A stretch of 64,000 nucleotides of DNA, from NCBI GenBank assembly GCA_902601785.1, contig CACKOH010000002.1:59210-123209 (forward strand), in the 5' to 3' direction. This document shows, one piece after another, positions 16,684 to 24,089 of this stretch. The notes below the pieces were generated by a model. That model saw only the letters and a program-made list of their open reading frames with translations. It searched no databases and had not been told where the DNA came from. A program made the translations under genes and the position numbers. This DNA comes from an uncultured Pelagibacteraceae bacterium (lineage in GTDB: Bacteria; Pseudomonadota; Alphaproteobacteria; Pelagibacterales; Pelagibacteraceae). Positions within the stretch are counted from its first letter, which is position 1. Each line of letters begins with the position of its first letter.

Positions 16684-18189
16684 ATGAATAATCTAATAGT
16701 TTTAAATCAGAATGACAATGTTGGCGTAAGTCAATTTATTATTCCAGAAAAAACTAAAATTGAAGGTCATGAAATCAGTACTGTTGATCCAATACCTTTT
16801 GGTCATAAAGTCTGTTTAAAAACTATTAAAAAAGGCGATCCTATAATAAAATATGATCAAATTATCGGTTTTGCATTAGACGATATTAAACCAGGACAAC
16901 ATGTACATTCACATAATTTAGAATTTAGAGAATTCAAAAGAGATTTTAAAGTTACAGATAAGAAGCATATTGTGGATGAGAAAGCTGATACATTCTTTAA
17001 TGGAATTTTAAGAGATAACGGACAAATAGCTACAAGAAATTATATTGGAATAGTAAGCACTGTTAATTGCTCAGCCACTGTAACAAAGATGATTGTCGAA
17101 AAAATTAAATACTCTAATATTTTAAAAGATTATCCAAATATTGATGGAATAGTGCCAATTACTCACTCTACAGGATGTGGAATGAATACTGAAAGTGAAG
17201 GAATGCAAATGTTCCAAAGAACTATTGATGGATTTAAAAATCATCCAAATTTTTCACATGTATTTGTTATAGGTTTGGGTTGTGAATGTGCACAAATTAG
17301 TTTGTTTGACGAATCTGTAAAAAAGCATAATAGAATTCATTTTCTTACTATTCAGGATGAAGGTGGAACAAAAAAAATTGTAGATAAAGTTCTTTCACAA
17401 ATCAAAAATTTATTAACAGAAGCAAACAATGTTGAAAGATCTTCTCAATCAGTTGGCCATTTGACACTTGCTTTACAGTGCGGAGGTTCTGATGGTTATT
17501 CTGGGATAACTGCAAATCCAGCATTAGGAATTGCAGCAGATCTTTTGGTAAAAAAAGGAGGAAGTTCAATTTTATCTGAAACTCCAGAAATTTATGGTGC
17601 AGAACATTTATTAATTAATAGAGCTAATTCACAAGAAACCGCGGACAAACTAATTAAAAGACTAGAATGGTGGAAGCATTACACCTCAATCAACAATAGC
17701 TCGATGGACAACAATCCTGCACCAGGAAACAAGAGAGGCGGACTAACAACTATATTAGAAAAATCATTAGGAGCAGTTGCTAAAGGTGGAAATTCTATAC
17801 TTCAAGATGTGTTGCAATATGCTGAACCATTAAAAAATAAAGGATTTAATTTTATGGATTCACCTGGTTACGATCCAGTATCTGTAACAGGACAAGTTGC
17901 ATCTGGAGCAAATGTAATTTGTTTTACTACAGGTCGTGGATCTTGTTTTGGGTGCAAGCCTGTTCCAAGTCTAAAGCTTTCAACTAATTCTGCTATGTAT
18001 GAAAAAATGTCAGAGGACATGGATATAAATTGTGGAACAATTGCAGAAGGTAAACAAAAAGTAGAAGAAGTTGGTCAAAATATATTTGAATTAGTAGTTA
18101 ACACAGCATCAGGAAATAAATCAAAAAGTGAGATCAATGGCTACGGTGACGAGGAGTTTAATCCTTGGCAAGTAGGCGTTGTAATGTAA
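16684..18189 (+). CDS. uxaA: Altronate/galactarate dehydratase UxaA-like
   Basis: A 501-aa enzyme of full UxaA/GarD length. Residues 1-80 form the small SAF domain (IPFGHKVCLKTIKKGDPIIKY, PGQHVHSHN). The catalytic part follows with DNGQIATRNYIGIVSTVNCS, THSTGCGMNTES, GLGCECAQIS, LQCGGSDGYSG and TTGRGSCFGCKPVPS, whose cysteines and glycines fit an iron-dependent site. It removes water from altronate or a related uronate-derived acid to give a 2-keto-3-deoxy acid. Together with the other two dehydratases, the island covers several acids. Confidence 0.88.
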   Translation: MNNLIVLNQNDNVGVSQFIIPEKTKIEGHEISTVDPIPFGHKVCLKTIKKGDPIIKYDQIIGFALDDIKPGQHVHSHNLEFREFKRDFKVTDKKHIVDEKADTFFNGILRDNGQIATRNYIGIVSTVNCSATVTKMIVEKIKYSNILKDYPNIDGIVPITHSTGCGMNTESEGMQMFQRTIDGFKNHPNFSHVFVIGLGCECAQISLFDESVKKHNRIHFLTIQDEGGTKKIVDKVLSQIKNLLTEANNVERSSQSVGHLTLALQCGGSDGYSGITANPALGIAADLLVKKGGSSILSETPEIYGAEHLLINRANSQETADKLIKRLEWWKHYTSINNSSMDNNPAPGNKRGGLTTILEKSLGAVAKGGNSILQDVLQYAEPLKNKGFNFMDSPGYDPVSVTGQVASGANVICFTTGRGSCFGCKPVPSLKLSTNSAMYEKMSEDMDINCGTIAEGKQKVEEVGQNIFELVVNTASGNKSKSEINGYGDEEFNPWQVGVVM

Positions 18190-18203
18190 TTAAAAATCTC
18201 ACA

Positions 18204-19067
18204 GTGCCAAAACAAACTTCATTATTTAATGTAATTTTATTAGCAGCAGGAGGTTTTTTCATGTTTGTTTGCATGGACTCTACTGCAAAATATCTTGGGA
18301 CTGTAATGCCAGTAACACAAGCGATATGGGGAAGATTTTTCTTTCACATGGTTTCCTTAATTATATTTTTTTTAATTTTTAAGCCAAAAGTTAATTTAAA
18401 GAAAAATTTTAAAGTACAAATAATTAGATCAACTCTAATGGTTACTGCTACATCATTTATGTTTTATTCTTTACAAAAATTCGATTTGGTTGATATATAT
18501 GTGGTATTCTTTACTGCTCCACTAATAGTCTCTTTGTTATCAGCATATTTTTTAAAAGATATTTTAACGCCTAAAGGGATAGCTTTAATGCTACTAAGTT
18601 TTGGCTCAATTGTTTATTCATTAGGACCAAGTATGAAAATATTAAGTCTAGATTTAATATTTCCTATTGTTCCACCAATATGCTGGGCTCTTTATCAGTT
18701 TTTTACAAAAGTTGTATCAGGAGATAATGATCCTTTTGCTGCAATTTTTTATACCTCAATATTAGGAGCAATCATTTTTAGTATATTTATATTTTTTAAT
18801 TGGGTTCCTTTAGAAAAAAATATTTACTGGCTTTATTTAACTCTTCTTGGTTTTGCTGGTTTTGTTAGTCATTCTTTAATTATTTATGCAATTCAGCTTT
18901 CTAATTTATCATTTGTAACTAACTTTCAGTATTCACAATTAGTCTGGTCAACAATTATAAACTTCCTAATTTTTGGTGTGCCATTTGATTATAATAAAAT
19001 TATAGGTGTTATAGGAATTATAATTTTTGGTATAATGTTTATTAGAACAGAAGGACAAAAAACTTAA
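18204..19067 (+). CDS. EamA/DMT-family membrane transporter
   Basis: A ten-helix protein of the drug/metabolite transporter family with two EamA repeats; the first has an F-x3-D-S-TAKYLG...QAIWGRFFFH opening. I place the start at GTG 18204 (about 287 aa), 15 b after the altronate dehydratase stop. A TTG at 18165 would also be in frame but overlaps that gene by 25 b. Substrate unknown. Its position between a dehydratase and a HIBADH-family gene suggests a metabolite of the sugar-acid pathway. Confidence 0.8.
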   Translation: MPKQTSLFNVILLAAGGFFMFVCMDSTAKYLGTVMPVTQAIWGRFFFHMVSLIIFFLIFKPKVNLKKNFKVQIIRSTLMVTATSFMFYSLQKFDLVDIYVVFFTAPLIVSLLSAYFLKDILTPKGIALMLLSFGSIVYSLGPSMKILSLDLIFPIVPPICWALYQFFTKVVSGDNDPFAAIFYTSILGAIIFSIFIFFNWVPLEKNIYWLYLTLLGFAGFVSHSLIIYAIQLSNLSFVTNFQYSQLVWSTIINFLIFGVPFDYNKIIGVIGIIIFGIMFIRTEGQKT

Positions 19068-19079
19068 ACTAAGGAATTT

Positions 19080-19937
19080 ATGAAAAATGTTGGATTTATT
19101 GGTGTTGGATATATGGGGTATGGAATAGCCAAAAATATATTAAAAAATAAAAATAAACTTTTTGTAATAGCTAACAAAAATAGAAAACCCATTGAAAAGA
19201 TTGTCAAAGAAGGAGCTGAAGAAGTTAATTCATTTGAGGATTTCGCTAATAAAAATTTAGATGCTCTATTTATGTGTGTTACCAACACTCCAATTGCAAA
19301 ATCAATTTCAGAAAAAATATCTAAAATATTAAATAATAAAACGATAATTATTGATATTACCACACACAACAAATCAGGTTCAATTGAAACTGACTCTATT
19401 TATAAAAAAAACAATATTAGTTATGTGGAATGTCCTGTAATGGGTGGTCCTGTTCAGGCAGAAGAAGGTGTTTTAGGTGGGATTGTTGGTGCCTCTAAGG
19501 AGAATTTTAAAAAGGCTGAACCTTATTTAAAATATTTTTGTAAAGAATACTTTTATTTCGGCGAGGTAGGAATGGGAGCTAAATCAAAACTTTTAAATAA
19601 TTTTTTAACTTTAGGTAATGGCGCTTTAGTAAATCATTTAGCTATAGGGGCTAAAGAATTAGGTTTGGATTTAAAAAAAGTATTTCATGTAGCAAAGCTT
19701 GGATCTGGAAATTCAGCAGCATTAAACCGAGTATTTGACAATTTATTAAAAGGTGATTTTACAGGTTTCAAATTTACAGCTAGTAATTCGGTAAAAGATT
19801 TAACTTATATACAAGATCTCTTAAAAGATTTTCCTGAAGCTGAGAAAGTTGCTGAGGTAAATAAAAATTATTTCCAAAAAGCAGTAGATGAAGGATATGG
19901 AGAAAATTTTATTAGTGAATTGATAAATAAAAAATAA
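19080..19937 (+). CDS. HIBADH-family beta-hydroxyacid dehydrogenase
   Basis: A 285-aa NAD-binding 6-phosphogluconate-dehydrogenase-like protein: VGFIGVGYMGYGIAKN at the start, the substrate loop VECPVMGGPVQAEEG (the usual S-GG loop is M-GG here), and the catalytic lysine in GAKSKLLNNFL. Twelve bases after the EamA gene. It is a paralogue of the 9922-10791 enzyme, but the altered loop suggests a different acid. Substrate not assignable. Confidence 0.8.
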   Translation: MKNVGFIGVGYMGYGIAKNILKNKNKLFVIANKNRKPIEKIVKEGAEEVNSFEDFANKNLDALFMCVTNTPIAKSISEKISKILNNKTIIIDITTHNKSGSIETDSIYKKNNISYVECPVMGGPVQAEEGVLGGIVGASKENFKKAEPYLKYFCKEYFYFGEVGMGAKSKLLNNFLTLGNGALVNHLAIGAKELGLDLKKVFHVAKLGSGNSAALNRVFDNLLKGDFTGFKFTASNSVKDLTYIQDLLKDFPEAEKVAEVNKNYFQKAVDEGYGENFISELINKK

Positions 19938-20071
19938 TTTAAAGACTAAATTAAGATAACGGGAATCTACTAAAGCATTAGGTTGTATTCAAGAAATATA
20001 TTTTATTAAAACTAAAATAAATCATTTGAAATTTGTTTAATTATAATTACCTTTTTTTTGAGGAGGTTATT

Positions 20072-20101
20072 ATGTTAAAACTATCACCACCTGACACTTA
20101 G
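20072..20101 (+). CDS. Nine-residue ORF with strong ribosome site
   Basis: ATG at 20072 is followed by eight codons and TAG, encoding MLKLSPPDT. GAGGAGG ends 5 b before the ATG and nearly matches the full anti-Shine-Dalgarno sequence, whereas most genes in this window have weak sites. No downstream plus-strand gene exists for it to regulate as a leader. It may make a peptide, load ribosomes on a regulatory RNA, or be fortuitous. Confidence 0.3.
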   Translation: MLKLSPPDT

Positions 20102-20174
20102 CTGAATAGCTTTATATTTCAAAAACAAACAAAAAATAAAATCCTTTTGGATTTAAATGCCAAAGAGGCAATAT

Positions 20175-20214
20175 AAGGGAGCTCTTTAGGTAATATCTTA
20201 AAGAGCGAACCCTT
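20175..20214. terminator. Hairpin between convergent units
   Basis: AAGGG pairs with CCCTT and, inside a small internal loop, GCTCTTTA pairs with TAAAGAGC, for 13 pairs in total around a loop of about 10 b. It lies just beyond the stop of the minus-strand gene ending at 20220 and at the end of the candidate plus transcript, so it could end both. Neither side has a long T-run. Confidence 0.55.
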
Positions 20215-20219
20215 AAAAC

Positions 20220-20750
20220 TTAATTAATAGATTTTAAAATTTCTAGTGGGAGTGGTGCTTCTGGATACTTTTTTTGGCATAATTTTTCATATGTTTCACA
20301 AAAACCCATAATTATCTTTAATACTGAATCTTGTTTTGAATTTTCTTTAATTATTAACTTAGAAATTAAATTATTACGCATTTCCTCTAATTCTTTAATT
20401 TGTTCTCCTATAAAAAATTCACCAGTTTCTATTTCCCAATAAGTATTATCCAACTCCTCATCGCTTAATTTGTTTAATTTATTTTGTAGTTCAATTATTG
20501 TTGGATCATCAGTTTGCTTATTTCTCATTGGTGAATTCTTTAATTTTCCAAGACATTTATCCCTTAATCCTTCAATAAAATGATCATAAGGTCTACCCTC
20601 AGCTAAATCTCTAAAATGATTACTTTTAAAATATTTATTTATAGCTAGCTCTGTTGAAACTTTTTCTTTGCCTTTAATTACAGCTATTTGAACGTAGATT
20701 TCCTGACTAATATATTCCTCAAGATGGTCTGTTACTTTTTGCGGAATCAC
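20220..20750 (-). CDS. Hypothetical protein with C-E-T-Y-E-x2-C motif
   Basis: A 176-aa hydrophilic protein I do not recognise. It is charged and mostly helical by composition, with no signal peptide or membrane segment. A central stretch (about 90-135) is rich in Glu/Leu and could form a coiled coil. Near the C-terminus is FCETYEKLCQKK followed by PLPLEILKSIN. A similar ending, VCESYEMWCKET ... IKLDILN, occurs in the unknown protein at 53170, hinting at a shared domain. Lies 12 b after the cytochrome c' gene on the same strand. Confidence 0.6.
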   Translation of the reverse strand: MIPQKVTDHLEEYISQEIYVQIAVIKGKEKVSTELAINKYFKSNHFRDLAEGRPYDHFIEGLRDKCLGKLKNSPMRNKQTDDPTIIELQNKLNKLSDEELDNTYWEIETGEFFIGEQIKELEEMRNNLISKLIIKENSKQDSVLKIIMGFCETYEKLCQKKYPEAPLPLEILKSIN

Positions 20751-20761
20751 TGCTTGATATA

Positions 20762-21229
20762 TTAATGAGGCATTCGATATTTACTGTGACATGCTTTACA
20801 GCTGCTCCACATAAATTCTTGAAGAGTAGCTCGAATGTCGTCACTATCTTCAATCACTGAAGTCAGTTTTATCATATTGTCTGATGATTTTTGCATCAAA
20901 GCATTAAAAGCGTCTTTCTCTTCCCAAATTATAGGCAAGGATTCTGTTTTAAATCCCTCTTTGGTGTTTTCAGGAAATAATCCTATCAATGTTTTATAAT
21001 TTTCACTCATTTCAATCATCAATTCTTTTGCTTTATCAAAGTCTCCATTTGAAGATAAGGCTTGGACACGCTTTGCTGTACTGTAATTCTTACTAAAAAG
21101 GGCTTTTCTACCTTTGATGATTTCTTCTGCAGACTGATCAGCAATACTTTGGGTTCCAACTACTGTGAAAAAAAGAGACAACAAAACTATACCAAAGCAA
21201 CTCGTTATATGTTTTACTAAAGCATGCAT
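20762..21229 (-). CDS. Cytochrome c'-type (class II) cytochrome
   Basis: A 155-aa periplasmic cytochrome. An N-terminal signal segment (about residues 8-31) precedes a four-helix-bundle-like region. The single haem site is at the C-terminus, Cys144-Lys-Ala-Cys147-His148, which defines class II cytochromes c. These bind NO or carry electrons in the periplasm. The start codon overlaps the divergent cytochrome b561 start by 6 b; no other start fits the signal peptide. Its pairing with a membrane cytochrome b561 suggests they exchange electrons (inference). Confidence 0.85.
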   Translation of the reverse strand: MHALVKHITSCFGIVLLSLFFTVVGTQSIADQSAEEIIKGRKALFSKNYSTAKRVQALSSNGDFDKAKELMIEMSENYKTLIGLFPENTKEGFKTESLPIIWEEKDAFNALMQKSSDNMIKLTSVIEDSDDIRATLQEFMWSSCKACHSKYRMPH

Positions 21230-21751
21230 GTTAAAAATACCTTAACAGAGTATGGTATTATTTCAAAGGTATTACATTGGCTTAGTGCAATATTATTACT
21301 AATCCAAATTCCTCTTGGTTTTTATTTAGTTGATCTTGATTTTGGAGAAGAAAGATTAAGTATAGAAAATATTCATATTATAATAGGCTTATCAATATTT
21401 TACTTGGTTATTATAAGACTACTGAACAAAATTTTTAACCCCACCCCAAAATTAGATCCAAGCATTTTTAAAGGTCAAAAATTTATAGCTAAATTAAATC
21501 ATATTCTTTTATATGTGGCAATTTTATCAATAACCATTTCGGGTATTTTAAAAAAATTATTTAATGGTGAAACATTAGTGATATTTTTTAAAGAAATTAA
21601 AATTCAAGATAATTTTGTATTAGCTGATCAATTTTATAACATTCATATATTCTGTAATTATACAATTATAGCTTTAATTTCCCTTCACATCTTTGCTGTC
21701 ATAATTCATAAGCTATTTTTTAACGAAAATTTATTAAAAAAAATTCTCTAA
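21224..21751 (+). CDS. Cytochrome b561-family membrane protein
   Basis: A 175-aa four-helix membrane protein of the bacterial cytochrome b561 group. Histidines that could ligate two haems are placed as usual: SKVLHWLSA in helix 1, ENIHIIIG in helix 2, FYNIHIF before helix 4 and LISLHIFAVIIH in helix 4. The ATG at 21224 is the only usable start because an in-frame stop lies two codons upstream. It overlaps head-to-head with the cytochrome c' gene, so promoters for each must lie inside the other gene. Confidence 0.85.
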   Translation: MHVKNTLTEYGIISKVLHWLSAILLLIQIPLGFYLVDLDFGEERLSIENIHIIIGLSIFYLVIIRLLNKIFNPTPKLDPSIFKGQKFIAKLNHILLYVAILSITISGILKKLFNGETLVIFFKEIKIQDNFVLADQFYNIHIFCNYTIIALISLHIFAVIIHKLFFNENLLKKIL

Positions 21752-21756
21752 AATAT

Positions 21757-22194
21757 TTAGTGGCAGTTAATTCCAAACTTTTTTAATCTCCAGTAATTAT
21801 ATGGCCATGGAGTTAAAAAACCTACAATCAGCATAATAGGCACAACCCACCAAGTAAGAATTGCACCACCAGTTAATATATAATCTGTTGAATTCATCAT
21901 AATTTCCATACTAAGCATTGAAATTAAACTCATTCCTGATGCTGTCTTTACTGCTCCATTAAAAGAGAAACCTTGTCGTATTAAAATTATAGTCTCTAAT
22001 ATTATGCTTGTGATTAATCCATTTATAATCGCTAAAATCATTATGCCTAGCAGTGGAAAAGGTATTTTAGTTAATTGAAAAAACAATATAGTTCCAAAAT
22101 CACCAATAGCACATCCTAACAAACACCAACCAGTATTTTTTGCGCTTCTTTTCCATGTGTGTTTACATGCCCAATGAAATGTGGAGCTAATCAT
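21757..22194 (-). CDS. DUF4396 membrane protein
   Basis: A protein of about 145 aa that fits DUF4396: FHWACKHTWKRSAKN-W-LLGC near the start, GDFG, IILETIIL, SMLSMEIMMNSTDYIL, and a C-terminal PWPYNYWRLKKFGINCH. Three or four membrane helices are likely. A longer reading from 22242 would overlap the divergent gene starting at 22217, so I chose ATG 22194. The family is uncharacterised; conserved His and Cys suggest metal binding. It lies beside haem and sulfur genes. Confidence 0.75.
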   Translation of the reverse strand: MISSTFHWACKHTWKRSAKNTGWCLLGCAIGDFGTILFFQLTKIPFPLLGIMILAIINGLITSIILETIILIRQGFSFNGAVKTASGMSLISMLSMEIMMNSTDYILTGGAILTWWVVPIMLIVGFLTPWPYNYWRLKKFGINCH

Positions 22195-22216
22195 AATTAT
22201 TTGATAATAATAAAAA

Positions 22217-22900
22217 ATGATTTTTAAACAACTGTTTGACACAAAATCATCGACTTATACTTATCTAATAGCATCGGCAAAAGGTCGCGAAGCAATAATT
22301 ATAGATCCAGTTTTAGAAAATGTTGATGAATATATAAGTCATTTAAAAGAACTCGATTTAAAACTAGTTAAAGTTATAGATACTCATATTCATGCTGATC
22401 ACATTACTGGTGCCTCGAAATTAAAAATTAATACCAATTGTACTACAATTATGGGAGAAAATTCCCCAGCAGAAAGTGTAGACATAAAACTTAAAGATGA
22501 TGGAATAATTGAAATAGACCAATTAAAAATTAGAGCAATGTTTACCCCCGGGCATACTTCAGATAGTTACAGTTTTATAATGGATAATTATTTATTTTCT
22601 GGTGATACTCTTTTAATTAATGGGACTGGGAGAACCGATTTTCAAAATGGTAGCTCTAAGGATGCTTATCATTCCCTTTTTCACAAATTATTAAAATTAC
22701 CTGAGGAAACAATTCTTTATCCTGGTCATGATTATAATGGAAAAAAATCTAGTACTATCGGCAAAGAAAAAGAGTGCAACCCAAGACTACAAGTAGAAAA
22801 TGTAGATCAATATATTGAAATTATGTCTAATTTAAATTTATCAAAACCAAAAATGATTGATCATAATATTTCTAGAAATCTAAAACTAGGAAATATTTAG
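22217..22900 (+). CDS. Metallo-beta-lactamase-fold persulfide dioxygenase-like (ETHE1 group)
   Basis: A 227-aa MBL-fold protein. THIHADH carries the metal ligands His57 and His59 with Asp61-His62. FTPGHTSDS, FSGDTLLINGTGRTDFQNG, LYPGHDY and the late STIGKEKECNPRL are the signature of ETHE1-type persulfide dioxygenases, which oxidise glutathione persulfide to sulfite with one Fe(II). The iron and glutathione sites appear complete by these motifs. Divergent from DUF4396 and followed by a clear hairpin terminator. Confidence 0.85.
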   Translation: MIFKQLFDTKSSTYTYLIASAKGREAIIIDPVLENVDEYISHLKELDLKLVKVIDTHIHADHITGASKLKINTNCTTIMGENSPAESVDIKLKDDGIIEIDQLKIRAMFTPGHTSDSYSFIMDNYLFSGDTLLINGTGRTDFQNGSSKDAYHSLFHKLLKLPEETILYPGHDYNGKKSSTIGKEKECNPRLQVENVDQYIEIMSNLNLSKPKMIDHNISRNLKLGNI

Positions 22901-22902
22901 TT

Positions 22903-22925
22903 ATGCCCCTTTTAGAAAGAGGCAT
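22903..22925. terminator. Terminator after the persulfide dioxygenase gene
   Basis: An inverted repeat with ten positions per arm, one mismatch and a 3-b loop: ATGCC-C-CTTT and AAAG-A-GGCAT. It begins 3 b after the stop codon. The downstream side is only moderately T-rich, but the stem is strong for this DNA. Confidence 0.65.
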
Positions 22926-22939
22926 AAATTATAAATAAC

Positions 22940-23061
22940 AAGAGAGATAATTAATCAAAAATAAATATGAATTCTTTAATTAATTAATTCTCTTATATAG
23001 TTAATAGAGATTTTTAATAACTATATTTGATCAAAACAGCTATGCGTTAACTGGGGTTAAC
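22940..23061. repeat. Series of inverted repeats in an intergenic gap
   Basis: Three further inverted repeats fill the gap before azlD. The arms at 22940-22955 and 22979-22994 match at 14 of 16 positions. ATATAGTTA/TAACTATAT (22995-23003 and 23018-23026) is perfect over 9 bp. GTTAAC-TGGG-GTTAAC (23046-23061) forms a small hairpin. Together with the terminator at 22903 they make an almost continuous structured stretch. Some pairing is expected by chance in AT-rich sequence. Confidence 0.45.
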
Positions 23062-23074
23062 AGATTAAGATTAG

Positions 23075-23392
23075 TTATGATAAAAAAACAAATATGATAA
23101 TCCAATAAGATAAAAGGCCAGAGAATATAGTTGCAATAACATTTCTTGAAAAATAACCAACAATAATTGCAACTAAAGCTCCAAATATTTTAGGATCATT
23201 CATTTCTATATAAGCCCCATAATCATTAATGAATATTGCAGGAAATATAATTGCAGGAAATACTGCAGATGGAACATAAGCTAATACAGCTTTAATTTTT
23301 TCACCAAGGAGATCTCGTCTAACTAGAGCAATCATAGTCATTCTAGTAAAATAAGTTAATATTCCAGCAATTATAATCGATAGCCAGGTCAT
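23075..23392 (-). CDS. azlD: AzlD-like branched-chain amino acid exporter subunit
   Basis: A 105-aa protein with four short hydrophobic segments, including GILTYFTRMTMIALVRRDL, VPSAVFPAIIFPAIF and a VGYFSRNVIATI segment, characteristic of AzlD. With AzlC it forms a two-part exporter for branched-chain amino acids. Overlaps azlC by 4 b (ATGA), so the two are translationally coupled. Confidence 0.85.
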   Translation of the reverse strand: MTWLSIIIAGILTYFTRMTMIALVRRDLLGEKIKAVLAYVPSAVFPAIIFPAIFINDYGAYIEMNDPKIFGALVAIIVGYFSRNVIATIFSGLLSYWIIIFVFLS

Positions 23393-24075
23393 TTCTTTAA
23401 CCTCAATAATAATGCTGCAACAAATAAAGCTATAACGGGTGAAATAAGAATATATGATTTAAATGGTGCTTCAAAAAATAATAAAGAACTAATACCGCAA
23501 ACAAGCATTACAATTACGTGATCCAGTTTTTTTAAATCTTGAACAACAATTGCTATAAAAGTTAAGGGTATTGCGAATTTTAATCCAAGCTCTTCGGGAA
23601 CAAATGAACCTAATATTATCCCTGCTAGAGTTGCTATTTGCCAGCAAACCCACATTGTAATTCCTGTACCTAGCAAGTGATAATGTAAATATTGCTCTGT
23701 TTTATTTTTTTTAAAAAATTTATTAGACTCAGCAAATCCTTGATCAACCACAACATAAGAAATCAATAGCTTCTTAATAAAAGATAATTTTTCTAAATAT
23801 TCAGATAAAACAGCTCCATATAACAAATGTCTTGAATTAATTACACCTACTGAAGTAACAGCTACTAAAGATGAAGCTCCACCTGATAATAATTGTAAAA
23901 AAACTATTTGTGAAGCTCCTCCAAATATAATAATGGACATAGCGTAAACCAAGTATGGATTAAAACCTAGGTCTACACCAATCGCTCCACAAATTATTCC
24001 AAAAGGAATTACTGAAAGCATATGAGGAGCAATATCAAGCATACCTCTTGAAAATAACTGTTTTTTTGAAAGCAT
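23389..24075 (-). CDS. azlC: AzlC-like branched-chain amino acid exporter subunit
   Basis: A 228-aa membrane protein with the AzlC signature PFGIICGAIGVDLGF, FGGASQIVFLQLL and NSRHLLYGAVLS near residue 80-90, and a VVDQGFAES segment. It exports branched-chain amino acids with AzlD. Begins 14 b after the iron ABC ATPase stop on the same strand, so it may be co-transcribed with the iron transporter, although there is no obvious functional link. Confidence 0.87.
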   Translation of the reverse strand: MLSKKQLFSRGMLDIAPHMLSVIPFGIICGAIGVDLGFNPYLVYAMSIIIFGGASQIVFLQLLSGGASSLVAVTSVGVINSRHLLYGAVLSEYLEKLSFIKKLLISYVVVDQGFAESNKFFKKNKTEQYLHYHLLGTGITMWVCWQIATLAGIILGSFVPEELGLKFAIPLTFIAIVVQDLKKLDHVIVMLVCGISSLLFFEAPFKSYILISPVIALFVAALLLRLKK

Positions 24076-24089
24076 TTATTTTGTTTGTA

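Larger units (their letters stand above)
20042..20214 (+). ncRNA. Candidate small structured transcript with a nine-codon ORF
   Basis: In the 282-b gap between two convergent genes there is a perfect TATAAT at 20042-20047, then the strong ribosome site GAGGAGG at 20060-20066, a nine-codon ORF, and a 3' part with three inverted repeats: AAATCC/GGATTT (20139-20154), TGCC/GGCA (20158-20170), and a long terminal hairpin (20175-20214). No clear -35 is present. The arrangement resembles a short independent transcript of about 160 b. I cannot match it to a named RNA family. The preceding part of the gap (19938-20041) holds nothing I recognise. Confidence 0.4.

Noticed and set aside
18165..18203. TTG start for the EamA transporter at 18165
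   Set aside because: It would overlap the altronate dehydratase by 25 b and add a non-conserved MASRRCN-type tail; GTG 18204 gives the usual N-terminus.
19938..20041. Riboswitch such as SAM-II/SAM-V or glycine type in the gap after the second HIBADH gene
   Set aside because: Short A-rich and AAAGC-like pieces are present, but no consensus core or pseudoknot could be assembled, and no downstream gene on that strand would be controlled.
22195..22242. Longer start for the DUF4396 protein
   Set aside because: It would overlap the divergent persulfide dioxygenase gene; the family-like sequence begins after Met at 22194.
22940..23061. CRISPR array
   Set aside because: The repeats are inverted pairs with different sequences, not direct repeats with unique spacers.
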